Notes: generated from the sequence alone by a model not told the origin. 64,000 nucleotides of DNA from Pseudoips prasinana (GCA_951640165.1 OX621247.1:26076001-26140000), one strand, 5' to 3'. Positions 52,080 to 62,919 are shown, numbered from the stretch's first letter. Program-made: numbers and translations.

Positions 52080-52547
52080 ATGATTATAAAAACAAAAAAC
52101 GATGCAAAATGCCTTATCTTTCAATCATCGGTTACTGATCATGACAGTGTAGCTATGAGCTTTAATCTAAACTCTCGGTTGGACTACCATACTAAAACCC
52201 TCCGTACGATTGATTTCCCAGGTCTCGATAAAGCTGTACAAAACACAAATTTTCAGCCTATATTTGACTGCTCAGATGCTAATATTGCTACGGATTTATT
52301 AATATCTTTTCTTTCTACTGCCATACAATACAACACCAAGGCTACTAAAACTCCTAGGAGGAAATGTATTAGTAAGCCCTGGATTACCAAAGGAATGCTA
52401 CGATGCATGAAAAATAGGGACAATCTATATAAAAAATGTAAAAGGGACCCGAATAATGACATTATTAAAGCCACGTACAAACGGTATCGCAATTTCTGCA
52501 ATTCACTTATAAAAAGGCTAAGCGAAATTATGAGAAAAACGAAATAG
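52080..52547 (+). pseudogene. LINE D endonuclease C-terminus and linker
   Basis: Open from at least 52059; reads QSSVTDHDSVAMSFNL (the endonuclease SDH-type motif carries the catalytic His) and then the linker RRKCISKPWITKGMLRCMKN RDNLYKKCKRDPNNDIIKAT YKRYRNFCNSLIK. The true frame shifts near 52515 to continue as KAKRNYEKNEIAKAKGNKKQ LWEAIKKICGTTKK into the RT frame. The listed ATG at 52080 is not a real start. Confidence 0.75.
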
Positions 52548-52618
52548 CAAAAGCAAAAGGAAATAAAAAGCAACTATGGGAGGCGATTAAGAAAATCTGT
52601 GGTACTACCAAAAAAGTC

Positions 52619-54370
52619 GTGAATCACTCTTCTTGTCTTATTGATCTTAATAACCCACAAATAAGTCTTGATAATGTAAACGGCTTTTTTGTTAATATAG
52701 GAAATGAACTCGCAGAGAAAATTTGCTTATCGAATACTCGGTCAGTACTTGAAAATTACCATTCTTCAACATCTACTCTTAACTCATTCTTTATGCTACC
52801 TACGGACGAAAGAGAGGTATTCTTACTCATTAGTAACCTAAAAGAAAAATGCGCAGTAGGTGTTGATCAGATATCGGGTAAAATAATAAAAAGGTATATT
52901 CACATACTCACGCCTCCTATCACCCATATTTGCAACCTAGCACTATCATCGGGCACTTTTCCTACAGGGTTTAAAACTGCTTTAATCATACCTATACATA
53001 AGGGTGGGCATAGGGATCGTGTTAACAACTACCGGCCTATTTCAATATTGCCAACGCTATCAAAAATCCTGGAGCGAATTATGAATTGTAGACTTGTTAA
53101 ATATTTTGAATTGAACAATCTTCTTTCACCAGCTCAGTTCGGTTTCCGTCGAGGAAAGTCCACTAACGACGCAGTACATACACTCCTAAACTCCATAGTC
53201 ACTGATATGGATAAAAAAAAGAAATGTTTAACACTATTCCTAGATCTAGCAAAGGCCTTCGACACGGTCTCTATCCCACATCTCATAAACAAGCTAAATA
53301 GAATGGGTATAAGAGGAGTGACTTTAAAGCTTTTAGAGGACTATCTTTCGGATAGGAATCAAAAAGTTTTGATAGATAATCGGTCAAGTACTGAGTTGTC
53401 AACTAAAATCGGCGTGCCTCAGGGCAGTATTCTCGTCCCCACACTATTTTTGGTATATATAAATGACCTTTGCCAAATTAGACTTCAAGGAGGCCAAATA
53501 GTGACTTTTGCTGACGATACTGCCCTCTTCTTTAGCGAAAACAGTTGGGAAGACGTCTTCAAAATAGCGGAAATCGGCTTTAGTAAAGTCTGTGGCTGGT
53601 TACAGAATAATATGTTGACTCTGAATGTTGATAAGTCTAAGTATATTGCGTTCGCGCACAGATCGAACCTACTCCCTCCTTTAGCTCTAACTATTAAGGC
53701 TCATACTTGCACAAATACTACATCCAATTGCTTCTGTCCGACTCTTCAACAAACTGACAATATCAAATATCTTGGTATTGTTATAGATCAGTGTTTAACC
53801 TTCCAATTGCACCTTAAATCACTTGTAGGTCGACTGCGGAAATTGATCTATGTGTTCAAAAACTTGAGACACACAGCTGAACGTAGCGTCATTAAGATGG
53901 TTTACTATGCACTGTGCCAATCTTTAATAAATTACTGCATTATATCTTGGGGAGGTGCATCTAAATCATATTTGCTTGAGGTTGAGAGAGCTCAGCGAGC
54001 TATTCTCAAGGTGGCTGCAAGCCTTCCTTTTCGCTACCCCACAGTTAATCTATACAAAGAATGGGATGTTCTGACGGTCAGACAAAGTTTTATTTTACAG
54101 ATCATACTTAAACAACACTCAGAACTACAGTACGACCCCAGACTTCGTAAGGATAAACGACTCAAAGGCAAAGTATGTCCTCGTCAGATTTTTCATTCAG
54201 CTATGCCTCACAAGTTTTATTGTTCTCTAGGACATTACTTATATAATAAAATAAACACCACCCTAACCATATATCCACAAAATTATACACGCTGCAAAAT
54301 TTCAGTCACAGCTTACCTTAAAACTCTTGACTACCAAACTACTGAAAAACAATTAATGCCGCTGAAATAG
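52619..54370 (+). CDS. LINE D reverse transcriptase
   Basis: 583 open codons. RT motifs in order: NNYRPISILPTLSKILERI (residues ~138-156), QFGFRRGKSTNDAVHTLL, LFLDLAKAFDTVS with the first catalytic Asp at 209, IGVPQGSILVP at ~264 (Val where Gly is usual), and FADDTALFF with the Asp pair at 299-300. The thumb has NIKYLGIVIDQCLTF, and the C-terminal region CQSLINYCIISWGGASKSYL LEVERAQRAILKVAASLPFR. All catalytic residues are present. The frame extends upstream to about 52519 and really belongs to one ORF2 with the preceding entry; the first codon here is GTG and not a biological start. Confidence 0.85.
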   Translation: MNHSSCLIDLNNPQISLDNVNGFFVNIGNELAEKICLSNTRSVLENYHSSTSTLNSFFMLPTDEREVFLLISNLKEKCAVGVDQISGKIIKRYIHILTPPITHICNLALSSGTFPTGFKTALIIPIHKGGHRDRVNNYRPISILPTLSKILERIMNCRLVKYFELNNLLSPAQFGFRRGKSTNDAVHTLLNSIVTDMDKKKKCLTLFLDLAKAFDTVSIPHLINKLNRMGIRGVTLKLLEDYLSDRNQKVLIDNRSSTELSTKIGVPQGSILVPTLFLVYINDLCQIRLQGGQIVTFADDTALFFSENSWEDVFKIAEIGFSKVCGWLQNNMLTLNVDKSKYIAFAHRSNLLPPLALTIKAHTCTNTTSNCFCPTLQQTDNIKYLGIVIDQCLTFQLHLKSLVGRLRKLIYVFKNLRHTAERSVIKMVYYALCQSLINYCIISWGGASKSYLLEVERAQRAILKVAASLPFRYPTVNLYKEWDVLTVRQSFILQIILKQHSELQYDPRLRKDKRLKGKVCPRQIFHSAMPHKFYCSLGHYLYNKINTTLTIYPQNYTRCKISVTAYLKTLDYQTTEKQLMPLK

Positions 54371-54795
54371 CATACTATAAATTATAACATAGCTTATTAA
54401 CTAGACAATCTCCTCGATAAACTCACTCCACACATTTGACTTTGAATAAACCAAGCACACCTACTATCTACATACACACATACAAACTTACTTTCACACA
54501 CACATAATCCCACGATAACATATATATTATTTAGTTCCCTAATTTTGTACTTATCAATCTAGTTTATAATAAAAATTAATATTAAGTTCGCCTTGTTACG
54601 AAATCAAACCGCGTGAGGGCCCTGGTGACCTGTAATTCAGGTTTCTCGTAAACCTACATCAGGCACCAGTCTCTCACAAAGTTGGGTTCTAGCTTGGCAG
54701 TATTGTCATATCATTATGAAATTGTCACTAGTTTCTAGATAACCCTATTCTTTGTGAAGAGAAAATAAATATATTTTGAATTTGAATTTGAATTT

Positions 54796-55076
54796 CAGAT
54801 ATTTATAAATTGCATAATAAAGATTAATTAATCTTGACATACATACGTCTGAAGTTTTTTGACAAATTACCAAAACCAAAGATTACTGGAAATATTACTG
54901 GAATCTTAAATTTTAAGTAATCACTCCAACTCTGATTTTAAGAATCCACATGGCCAATTTTCACCTATAATTACCAAGACTTTAAGCCATTCACGGTAGT
55001 GGAAATATGTGAAAAGTTTTTAATTCCATAATTTTGTGAAGTTTAATTAAACTGACAACTTAATTATTAACACTAA
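54796..55076. other. No feature recognised
   Basis: AT-rich spacer between LINE D and the Harbinger-like element. Confidence 0.5.
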
Positions 55077-55870
55077 GGGTCTGTTTCACAATGTACGAAT
55101 AAAGTGTCGGATAGCTAACTAACAAATAAAACTGACAGATATAAGTTCTCGATAAAACACATTGCGTTTCACCATCACCTTCCCGGTAAATTTATTAGCC
55201 AGATAGCTATTCGGCAGTTACTAATTAGTAGGTTTGGCAACGTCACATTTTGTCGTTCCGTCTTACGTAACAGACAACCTATAAATACATTTCTTATGAT
55301 AAACACACCTAAAAATATCTTTTTACTATTTTTTTATTGTTAGCATTTTCAGGTTTGCATAAATATTTTCAAATTTATCTTATAACTATTATTTTATCAA
55401 ATAAAAATAAATACATAAATTGATTTTTATTTGCGTGAAATGAAACGTACGAAAGTCAATTAAATAAACGTCAAATGTTAATATCAACAAATGCATTTTG
55501 TTTGTTGCGGTGTTTCGGTGGTGTTTTTCTTAGCGGTGTCAGATTTTTGCGCGGTTCCGTTACACGATCAAAAAATTCATCAATTTTGTCTTCAATATTA
55601 TCAAATATTACCATTTTATTAAATTATTCTCAATAAAACACAATTCTAACAATAAACACCACCGAAATAAGCATCGAATGACATCTGTCAGATAACTTAT
55701 CTATCAGTTAAATTTGGTATCTGAAGCTAGATCTGACCAATATTTTACCACCAGTTTATTTGCCAGTTAGTACTATTTATGGATTATGAAACGCAAACGA
55801 TGTCTTTATTCGATAGATAAGTTGCAAGTAGCTTATTCGGGACTTTATCTGGACATTGTGAAACAGGCCC
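55077..55870. mobile_element. PIF/Harbinger-like non-autonomous element
   Basis: Terminal inverted repeats GGGTCTGTTTCACAATGT (left) and the complement of GGGCCTGTTTCACAATGT (right), flanked by TAA at 55074-55076 and 55871-55873. A TWA target duplication and GGGNCTGTTTCACAATG-type ends fit the PIF/Harbinger superfamily. Subterminal GTCGGATAGCTA / CCCGAATAAGCTA blocks and GCGTTTCA (left), TGAAACGC (right) extend the symmetry. 794 bp, with no transposase beyond a possible 47-residue minus frame. Confidence 0.8.
55471..55614 (-). CDS. Small open frame inside the Harbinger-like element
   Basis: Minus ATG at 55614 to TGA at 55471, 47 residues: MVIFDNIEDKIDEFFDRVTE then PRKNLTPLRKTPPKHRNKQN AFVDINI. 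An acidic helix-like start and a basic tail give it some protein character. It could be the remnant of an N-terminal exon of a transposase or its companion protein. No family recognised; may be chance. Confidence 0.3.
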   Translation of the reverse strand: MVIFDNIEDKIDEFFDRVTEPRKNLTPLRKTPPKHRNKQNAFVDINI

Positions 55871-56339
55871 TAAATGTGTTATGGCCTGACGATATCTATA
55901 TCGAGTACATATTTATATGCATAAAAATCCTGAAAAATAAGCTATAATAATAATGATCTTTATTTCAATAAAACATTAATCATGAAATAGTTAATACTAC
56001 ATACAAAAACAACCGATAGCCGGAAAAACACTCCCGTGCTAGGAATTAACATGTTTTACGGGTAGTGAAGAGGTGGCCCTGGCAGCGTGGTTGAGGGTGG
56101 TATACTAAATTGTAGGCATAGAAGCAGTAACTATGAATAACTGTGCCCCTAAAACTAGGCAAGCCTGTTCATTTAGAGACTAGTTAAAAATCTTACGACA
56201 CTATATATACTCGAGATTTTCTGCGTCTAGTTATAATAATTTTGAGTTAAGAGCCAGGTTAAGTCTTAATTTAAATTTGTAATTATTTAAGGGGTAAATG
56301 TTTAAAATTTTTTTTAACTGAACATTTTCTTTAGAGAAT
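55871..56339. other. No feature recognised
   Basis: AT-rich spacer. Confidence 0.5.
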
Positions 56340-56490
56340 TCGTTCGTGGACATATAAGTCGAGATAGCATAGTGGGTAGACTGTTGGATTGAGGAGTCAG
56401 TGATCTCGAGTTCAAACCCACCACTGACTTTTCGAATCCATGTGCAATTGTGCATATTAAAAATTAACCAACTCGTACAATAACAAAGTT
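56340..56490 (+). mobile_element. tRNA-derived SINE head (family S7)
   Basis: GAGATAGCATAGTGGGTAGA (A box), CTGTTGGATTGAGGAGTCAG, B box CGAGTTCAAACCCACC, then CATGTGCAATTGTGCATATT. Good tRNA-like promoter spacing; single copy here. Confidence 0.6.
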
Positions 56491-56504
56491 GTTCAACCCT
56501 AAAC

Positions 56505-56660
56505 GTAACTTCTGAGCAGTAGGCATAGCTGGCATCAAACATGGCTTAATAACTGTTTTTTTTAATGTCAGCAACTAGGGCTTCCAACTTAACATTCCCT
56601 GTGAAATACGAAGATGTCGATGTAAACGGTCATCCATCTATAGATTGACCGTGCACATAG
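56505..56660 (+). repeat. Dispersed repeat R1, diverged copy
   Basis: GCAGTAGGCATAGCTGGCAT, CATGGCTTAATAACTGTTTT, AACTTAACATTCCCTGTGAA and CGGTCATCCATCTATAGATT follow R1 order with many changes. Confidence 0.6.
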
Positions 56661-57769
56661 TTAGTTAAATTTATTTCATTTTTAGTATTTGTTGTTTTTG
56701 TTATTTAATTTTTGATTGAATAGTTTTAATGAATAATATGTAATTTTATATTTAAAAATTTCGTCAATAGCTTGTTTATGAGCGCCTCAGCGTCAATGAT
56801 GTGCGAATTGATTACGAGGACTTATTACATAATTATTTCAGCAGTAAACTTGTATTTAAGAACATGTAATTTGTGTGTCACAAACATGAAATGATGGACG
56901 ATGTCCAATCGACGTCGATTAATCGTAATAGCTTGTTAATCACAAGTGTTCTATAATTACTGTAAATATATAATTTGATTTTTTGCTCGTTTATACGAGC
57001 AAAAAATCATAGGAAAATATAATGAAAGGATTTTGATTTAAACTGTTGCCAATTCTGACATTTTTCGTGGTACATTTATAACTGCTATTTTAAATATACA
57101 GCAAAAACGCTTGTCTTTTAAGGAAATGATAAGAGCCTCTACATCTACTTTGGATTGGCTGTTATTTTATCAATGCTGGCAGAAAATATGTGTAAACATT
57201 ATTATAAATTGATTATGATTGATAGCTTTTTTATTGTTTGACGATGGGAATACAATTTATATATCCCGAAAGCATTGCCTATCGTTTAAAATAAGAATTA
57301 TCATTTTGGTTCATAACGTACGAAGAAATCGGGTAAGATACACACAAAAATTAACATACGGTCGACTTGATAACATACTTATAAACCATTTGTAGAATAT
57401 TCTGGGTGTAATGTATGAAATGAATGTTTGTATTGTCTCCCGCGATGAAGCGATTAATTTCTTTTTAAATAAAAATTATAATTATAAAAATACAGTACAG
57501 AAACTTATGTATACACTATCATGCTAATAGGGCTGGTGATATGTGTGGAATATATAAATTAATATAGATCAATATATTAATATTAATGAGCGAGAGATCA
57601 GCGCGTTTAATTCTTTTATACAGCATTATTAGTTAATAAAGTTCATTGATAATTAATTATTTCAAAATACTGAAAAACCTATATTCGTTATCGTAGGGGC
57701 AGTAAACTTAGTGTTAAAATTGTTCTAGGCTTCTAACATGGCTTTACCACTTTTGTGCAACGATTATAA
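56661..57769. other. No gene; one AT-rich repeat and one hairpin
   Basis: 56680-56765 resembles 22496-22600 (TTTTTAGTATTTGTT, TTTTAATGAATAATATGTA). A perfect 13 bp hairpin with a 6 nt loop lies at 56977-57008 (GATTTTTTGCTCG arms). Otherwise nothing recognised. Confidence 0.5.
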
Positions 57770-57879
57770 CTATGACCGACAATTTAACGTACCCTCCGAG
57801 ACACGGAGACGCTCAATAATTAAACCACGCTGATGGTCACCCATATCTAGACTAACGGCTTGCCTAGATACTAATCCTG
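57770..57879 (+). repeat. Dispersed repeat R1 fragment
   Basis: GACCGACAATTTAACGTACC, CTCCGAGACACGGAGACGCT, AATTAAACCACGCTGATGGT and CACCCATATCTAGACTAACG align with 21290-21370. Confidence 0.65.
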
Positions 57880-58050
57880 TCGAGTAACCCCAAAATGGAC
57901 TGTATTTGCGGAGCATCGGTCCAATCCATGGCCCATCTAACAGCTTGCCCGGCCTGCCCTGACACATGTTCATGGCAGGATCTTAGAAATGCCACAAGCA
58001 GGGCAATCAGTATAGCCACGGTCTGGACCACAAAAAATTAACGCGTTCGA
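57880..58050 (+). pseudogene. LINE ORF2 C-terminal zinc-knuckle-like end
   Basis: An unbroken frame reads DCICGASVQSMAHLTACPAC PDTCSWQDLRNATSRAISIA TVWTTKN and stop at 58049. The C-x-C ... H-x4-C pattern followed by a short helix is a common ending of non-LTR retrotransposon ORF2 in insects. 5'-truncated at the R1 join. Confidence 0.65.
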
Positions 58051-58309
58051 GAGCCATCGAAACGCTAAGAAGAAGAATTGTAGAAAACCAATGTTAATTT
58101 TTTAATATTTGAACAATAATTATATAATTCCCATACAAATTATTATTGCGTATAAATAGTAGTATCAACTGTAAACCGAATTTAAACTAATATTATAAAG
58201 GCACATTCAAACTTACTCTAACTAGAGTAAGTTGATATAAAATATTTCAAAGTTTGGAAGACACATAATTCAAAATTTTCAGGTTATGTACTATGTAAAA
58301 TAAGTACAG
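58051..58309. other. No feature recognised
   Basis: AT-rich. A perfect 10 bp, 4 nt loop hairpin is at 58210-58233. Confidence 0.5.
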
Positions 58310-59170
58310 TATATAATAAACCGCCAATGTATTCATAAATTCTAACGGTCTTATATATAGCTGATTAGATTCGTTCATCTAATCGTTAAACCTATGAAAA
58401 TAAGGTCTCTACATAATATTATTTAGTTGCCTAATGGATTAGTTTCTAGTGATTAATAAATTAAGTCCAAAGTGATGACGCATAATCGATGAGGTATAAT
58501 CGAAGTCGCGCGGGCGGACCGCTATTCATCACGATCATCATCTCAGCCGAATGACGTCAAGGGGCTCCTCAGAATTCCTTCCATTTTGGAGGGATATGCC
58601 ATAATCGCTACGCTTGGCAATCGGGTTGGCGATCGCAATATCATGGTCAAAGTACATACAGAGACGCTGCTGCCTATTCTCTGTTAGATATTCGCTCGTG
58701 ATGACTTCTACGCTCCCCCCGGGATGACATGGGGTGGTGATATTCTTTAGGTTAGCCACACAGCAGCAATCATCAATATACCACCGATTTATTCATAAAA
58801 GGCGAACTATTATATATCATTAGTTAACTACATACATTAATTTAATCTTATACCTTTGATTTGTCGAGAACAAAGAAAGTAAATATCTATTTAATACTGT
58901 TTTATTCTCGAATGGAGTAGTATCTAGTGGTGAATAAATCGTGTCCAAATCGATGCCGCTACCTGAGGTATAATCTTAGTTGGACTGCTATTCATCAATA
59001 GTTATACCACCGATTAATTCATAAAGACCGAACTCTAAGGCTTGAATTGGAAAGAAAGTAGATACCTTTTCAATATCGTTTTATTCTCAAATGGAGCAGT
59101 AACTAGTGATTAATAAATCGAGTCCATATCGATGCCGCTACCACAGCCATAATCGATTTGCCAATCGATT
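58310..59170. repeat. Three diverged tandem units, first split from second by an S3 insertion
   Basis: Each unit holds ACCGCCAATG/ACCACCGATT, TTATTCATAAA, a GATTAGTTTCTAGTG/GGAGTAGTATCTAGTG block, GATTAATAAATTAAGTCCAA-like text, GATGCCGCTACC and ATAATCGAAGT, ending GGACCGCTATTCATCA. Units run about 58310-58531, 58770-58990 and 58990-59170; the last is cut short. Confidence 0.7.
58532..58769 (-). mobile_element. S3 SINE-like element with RTE-type 3' end
   Basis: Minus strand from 58769: TTGCTGCTGTGTGGCTAACC, CCCCATGTCATCCCGGGGGG, GAGCGAATATCTAACAGAGA, GGCAGCAGCGTCTCTGTATG, TGCGATCGCCAACCCGATTG, CCAAGCGTAGCGATTATGGC, and the RTE-like end GACGTCATTCGGCTGAGATG ATGATCG. TCATCA flanks it on both sides (58526-58531, 58770-58775) as a likely target duplication. 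Confidence 0.8.
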
Positions 59171-59347
59171 CGTAATTTAAATAAATAATTGTAGATTTTA
59201 CGCTGCGCACCATTTTGGGTAACATCGAAAATATTTTTAAGCAAAAGCAATTTTCTCTTGTCATAATATATGGAATACACGATAATTTGATAATTCAATA
59301 AATGGAAAATAAATAGGGTCGAATATGGAATGGAGATTTTTAAATTA
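59171..59347. other. No feature recognised
   Basis: AT-rich spacer. Confidence 0.5.
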
Positions 59348-59923
59348 CAGTAATAGGTACCCCGCTTTACGCGACCCCGTTACACGCGGTTTCACTATAA
59401 CGCGAATTTAGACTTTGGCGTTCAAATGCCTTGCATTACGCGAAAAATGTGTATAAACATAATGTAGTCATTAACTTCTCTTTGGTTACTCCCTTCCCCC
59501 GAAAATTCTGATTGCAAAATTAGGGATTCCCCGTCCTAAGACTTTGTTTTATGGAGATTCCCTCGTTCGTTTCATTTGTTCCGTCGTGTTTAGTTCGGCT
59601 GGCAGTCGTGTTTTAACATTTATTGGAGATTACATACATACATGATTTAACGCTACGTCAAAAATGTCGCCTATAAACAAAAAAGACGTAAAAACGTAAC
59701 TTTGGAATTGAAGATAAAAGTGTTAAGAAGACTGGAAAATGGAGGTAAAGCAACAATTGCTGGGAGAGATTTTGGACTATCAGAATCGACTGCGAGATGA
59801 AATGATTCATAATTTTTTTTATTAAATTTTGACTATGTTTAATCATAAACCTCGATTTACGCGAAATTCAGTTAACGCGATTTTTTCCGGAACGTATCCC
59901 TCGCGTAAAGCGGGGTATTACTG
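59348..59923 (+). mobile_element. Tigger/pogo-like (Tc1/mariner) MITE with CENP-B-type remnant
   Basis: Terminal inverted repeats: left CAGTAATAGGTACCCCGCTT TACGCGA, right the complement of CAGTAATACCCCGCTTTACG CGA (the left end has an extra GGTA). TA at 59346-59347 and 59924-59925 fits a Tc1/mariner-type target. Inside, 59664-59800 encodes, after one frameshift, KNVTLELKIKVLRRLENGGK ATIAGRDFGLSESTAR. This matches the start of the helix-turn-helix of pogo/Tigger transposases and CENP-B (xLTLExKxxIxxxxExGxx, IAxxFGLSxSTxR). The rest of the transposase is deleted; subterminal TTACGCGAA/GTTAACGCGA motifs repeat the end sequence. Confidence 0.85.
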
Positions 59924-59925
59924 TA

Positions 59926-60941
59926 TTATCGTTCGTAATGTGTAAGTTAAGAGGCTGACATCGGCAGATATAGAGAAAAGTTACTACATGGTTTATATGA
60001 CAATTTTGATTGCATTTCGAAGAAATTTATTGATCCCGCCCTGAGTAGAGATTCGAATCCCAGAAGTGGTGTCCTCCAACGGGTACTTATTTTGTCTACT
60101 ACTAGCCTACCTAGTCAGCTCAAGCGCTCGCTACTATTGTCCGCTGAGGCAGTGAAAGACTCCTCAGCTAACTGTAAACATCGTGTTAATTAAATGTGAT
60201 AACGTAACGTTCAACAATTAAAATAAATTAACTAACCAAAGAATTTTAATAAATAAAAATAAATCACCAGAACGATATACCGCGTTGTTTATGACATTAC
60301 GCATTTCCCAAAAGCTTTGTTGTTAACAGGCGTGAATACGTAAGACACGTCACAGCATTGTAATCTATCTCATTCTCTCGCAGGCAATATCCTTTTTATG
60401 TGTTTGTCTCTTTTAACCGCTGGTGTTTCGTTTCATTGAATTTTCAATTGACTACTGTGCTAAAAAGGTTTCGATTAAAAAAGAAAACTCCCGTCAAGAA
60501 AAATCCTAGTTCCTTAATAATCCTTGTAAAATTGTGATAATGAGATTAATTTCACGTATAATTTAAAAGCAAATAAGCTTTAACAAAATTTCCACGAAAT
60601 TATACAACCGGCTGCTCCCAATGCCCGTGTGCTTGAAACTCGATACTCATACTATACCGTAGCTTTTTAAATATATAAAAAGCTGAATGTCAAAAGAGTT
60701 TTATATCAATGTGTCTTTTTTAACTTTATTTGCGTCGATTATCTCACGATAAAGCCGTTATAAAAGTTCAGTTAAAAATAATGAGCCCTCCAAAATTATG
60801 ATGATTTTATTTCGCAAAATACCTTTTTAAATGTCAAGTTGTTGTTAAGTTATACGATTGACATTCACTTTAAAAACGCTGTAGTTTATTATCGCCATTT
60901 AATTTTCTTTTTTAATATAAACAAATATATGACTTGGTCAC
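59926..60941. other. No gene recognised
   Basis: AT-rich. GATTCGAATCCC near 60050 resembles a B box (and is nearly palindromic), but I find no A box or SINE body. Confidence 0.45.
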
Positions 60942-61165
60942 TGTAGTCCTGGCGTGTGTAAATGGTACAACCAAACGGGGAAGGCCTCGTAAATCATTCT
61001 CGGACCCATTATGAGATGGTATCAAGAAAGCTCAGGTTATGAGTACCCTAAACCGGCGAGCATGTATGAGGAATATAATAACAGTAAACGGGGCAAAATA
61101 GGTGTGCAAAGAACGTGACAAATGGAAATCCATTGTCAATGACTTCCCCTCTGGGAAGCAGCCGT
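60942..61165 (+). pseudogene. LINE ORF2 C-terminal scrap (same family as 30120)
   Basis: Reads GTTKRGRPRKSFSDPL, stop, DGIKKAQVMSTLNRRACMRN IITVNGAK, stop, VCKERDKWKSIVNDFPSGKQ P and stop. The order GRPRKxF, NRRACM, VCKxRxKWKS and PSGK matches endings I associate with insect LINEs. Disabled by two internal stops. Confidence 0.6.
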
Positions 61166-61253
61166 GAGCTACTATGTATGTATGTATCCTTATTGTCCCT
61201 CTAGTAGATACGCAATCACCCAATCCTAGTGCAATAAGACAAATTATGCAACT

Positions 61254-61669
61254 GAACACAAAATTCATATAAATTCTTCTGTTTAGTAGTTAAGATACTT
61301 CAGAATACTCATTATTGAGCTTCGACATAACCCTGATACAGTCAAACGGTTACAAACCATTATGCTTCGACTAGTAGTCCGCTATGCATTTGCCAGTTTA
61401 TAATACATAGTAGTAAATATTTTTGTAAATACCAATCTGATTGGAACAGTTTATTACAAATGAACACAACATTCATATAAATTCTTCTGTTTAGTAGTTA
61501 AGATACTCCAGAATACTCATTATTGAGCTTCAACATAACCCTGATATAGTCAAACGGTTACAAACCATTATGCTTCGACTAGTAGTCCGCTATGCATTTG
61601 CCAGTTTATAATACATACTAGTAAATATTTTTGTAAATACCAATCTGATTGGAACAGTTTATTACAAAG
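61254..61669. repeat. Recent 208 bp tandem duplication
   Basis: GAACACAAAATTCATATAAA ... AACAGTTTATTACAAAT (61254-61461) is repeated at 61462-61669 with only a few differences (for example AAAATTC/ACATTC-type changes, ACTTC/ACTCC, CATAGTAG/CATACTAG). Non-coding. Confidence 0.95.
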
Positions 61670-62919
61670 ATATAAAAAATAATTTATTTACCAAAAAGGG
61701 GGTAAACTTTAATAAGTTTAAAGTGGGTGGTGGGTGCCTGATTTCTATGCAATCATTAGATTCAGTGTTGCACCTTTCTGGGACAGAATACGGAGCTCAG
61801 CTACTCTACTGTTAAGGATCGTCAGTGAGGCTGTTTGCAGCCCGATTTACAGGTACTGGATTAAAGTCCACCAGAGTCCGAACCTTAGGTAATTAAGATA
61901 GCTATAAATAGAATATAAGCATTTAATTTATTTATATAGAATAATTATTTTGTGTAATCCTTTGTAATCGTTTTTTATTGGGACTTAGTGCTTGAATTAA
62001 TAAACTTTTATTATATATTTATTATTATTAAATGCCGTCTGATTTGATGACACAAATATTTGGTTTTAATTTTTTATGTTACGTGTATTTTGGCTTATGT
62101 TTCAAAATGTAATAAAGTACTATTATATATTAAATTAAATTTTACGTAAATATTATAGGACAAAATACTGTATCCTTTCACTCTAGTATCTAGCTCAATT
62201 TGTTGGAACTCATAAAACATAATATACGTGGATCGTGTTAAGTAGGGAATTTATAACTATATACTTATTATATATTTAAAGAAATACGGAATAATTTTAA
62301 TTTCACTAGTCTTATTCGAGATCACAGTCGCCCACTTATTATTGGATTTTGCTGCCGACTGTACTTTTAAGCTCTATTAAGCTATTATGGTTTTAATGGA
62401 CATTGCTAAGTATCTAAGTACCGCAAACTGTAACGTGAGAAAAATCAAGATTTAACTAATTATATGACTAATTAGCTTCTAGATGACTAACGAGTCCGCT
62501 TTAGAAATTGTCCTCATATTATGGCAATTAATTAAATTCCACTCAACTATCATAATATTAATGTTGTCAATGTAATTACGTCATTTATACCGTGTTGATA
62601 AAACAGGTTCAAATATAATTGGGTGAGATTAATACTTGTTTACGTCTCTTTTGGTCGGTGTGAGTGACGGCCTCAGGTGATGGAGTTGATACTTTGGTTA
62701 TATGGTGCAATTTATTGATAAAATTGCAATGCGATTGATGTTTATTTACAAATGAAAACGTAAATTAAAATATACGTCCAGGTTCTGCAGTAATTAAGTC
62801 ATACAAAATACATTTTTTTGGGTGGTACAGTAAAATTTACGGTTCTAGAACGGGCGTAAGGAAAATTAAAAGTAAGGGAAAGTCAATTTCCAAGTAGTAA
62901 ATAATAAATACCTAATAAT
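61670..62919. other. No feature recognised
   Basis: AT-rich, no coding or repeat signal. Confidence 0.45.

Larger units (their letters stand above)
52053..54795 (+). mobile_element. Non-LTR retrotransposon copy D, 5'-truncated, best preserved
   Basis: Starts inside the apurinic-type endonuclease domain (TCLDHMIIKTKNDAKC ... SSVTDHDSVAMSF, the C-terminal SDH-like motif), continues through the linker and a complete RT domain, stops at 54370, and has a 3' UTR ending in a (TTTGAA)n tail at 54775-54795. The single lesion seen in the coding part is a one-base shift near 52515 in an A-run. The 5' end, ORF1 and the N-terminal half of the endonuclease are missing, so it cannot move by itself. Likely Jockey superfamily; clade not resolved. 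Confidence 0.85.

Noticed and set aside
60045..60160. tRNA-derived SINE around GATTCGAATCCC
   Set aside because: The B-box-like text is palindromic and no A box, body or second copy is present.
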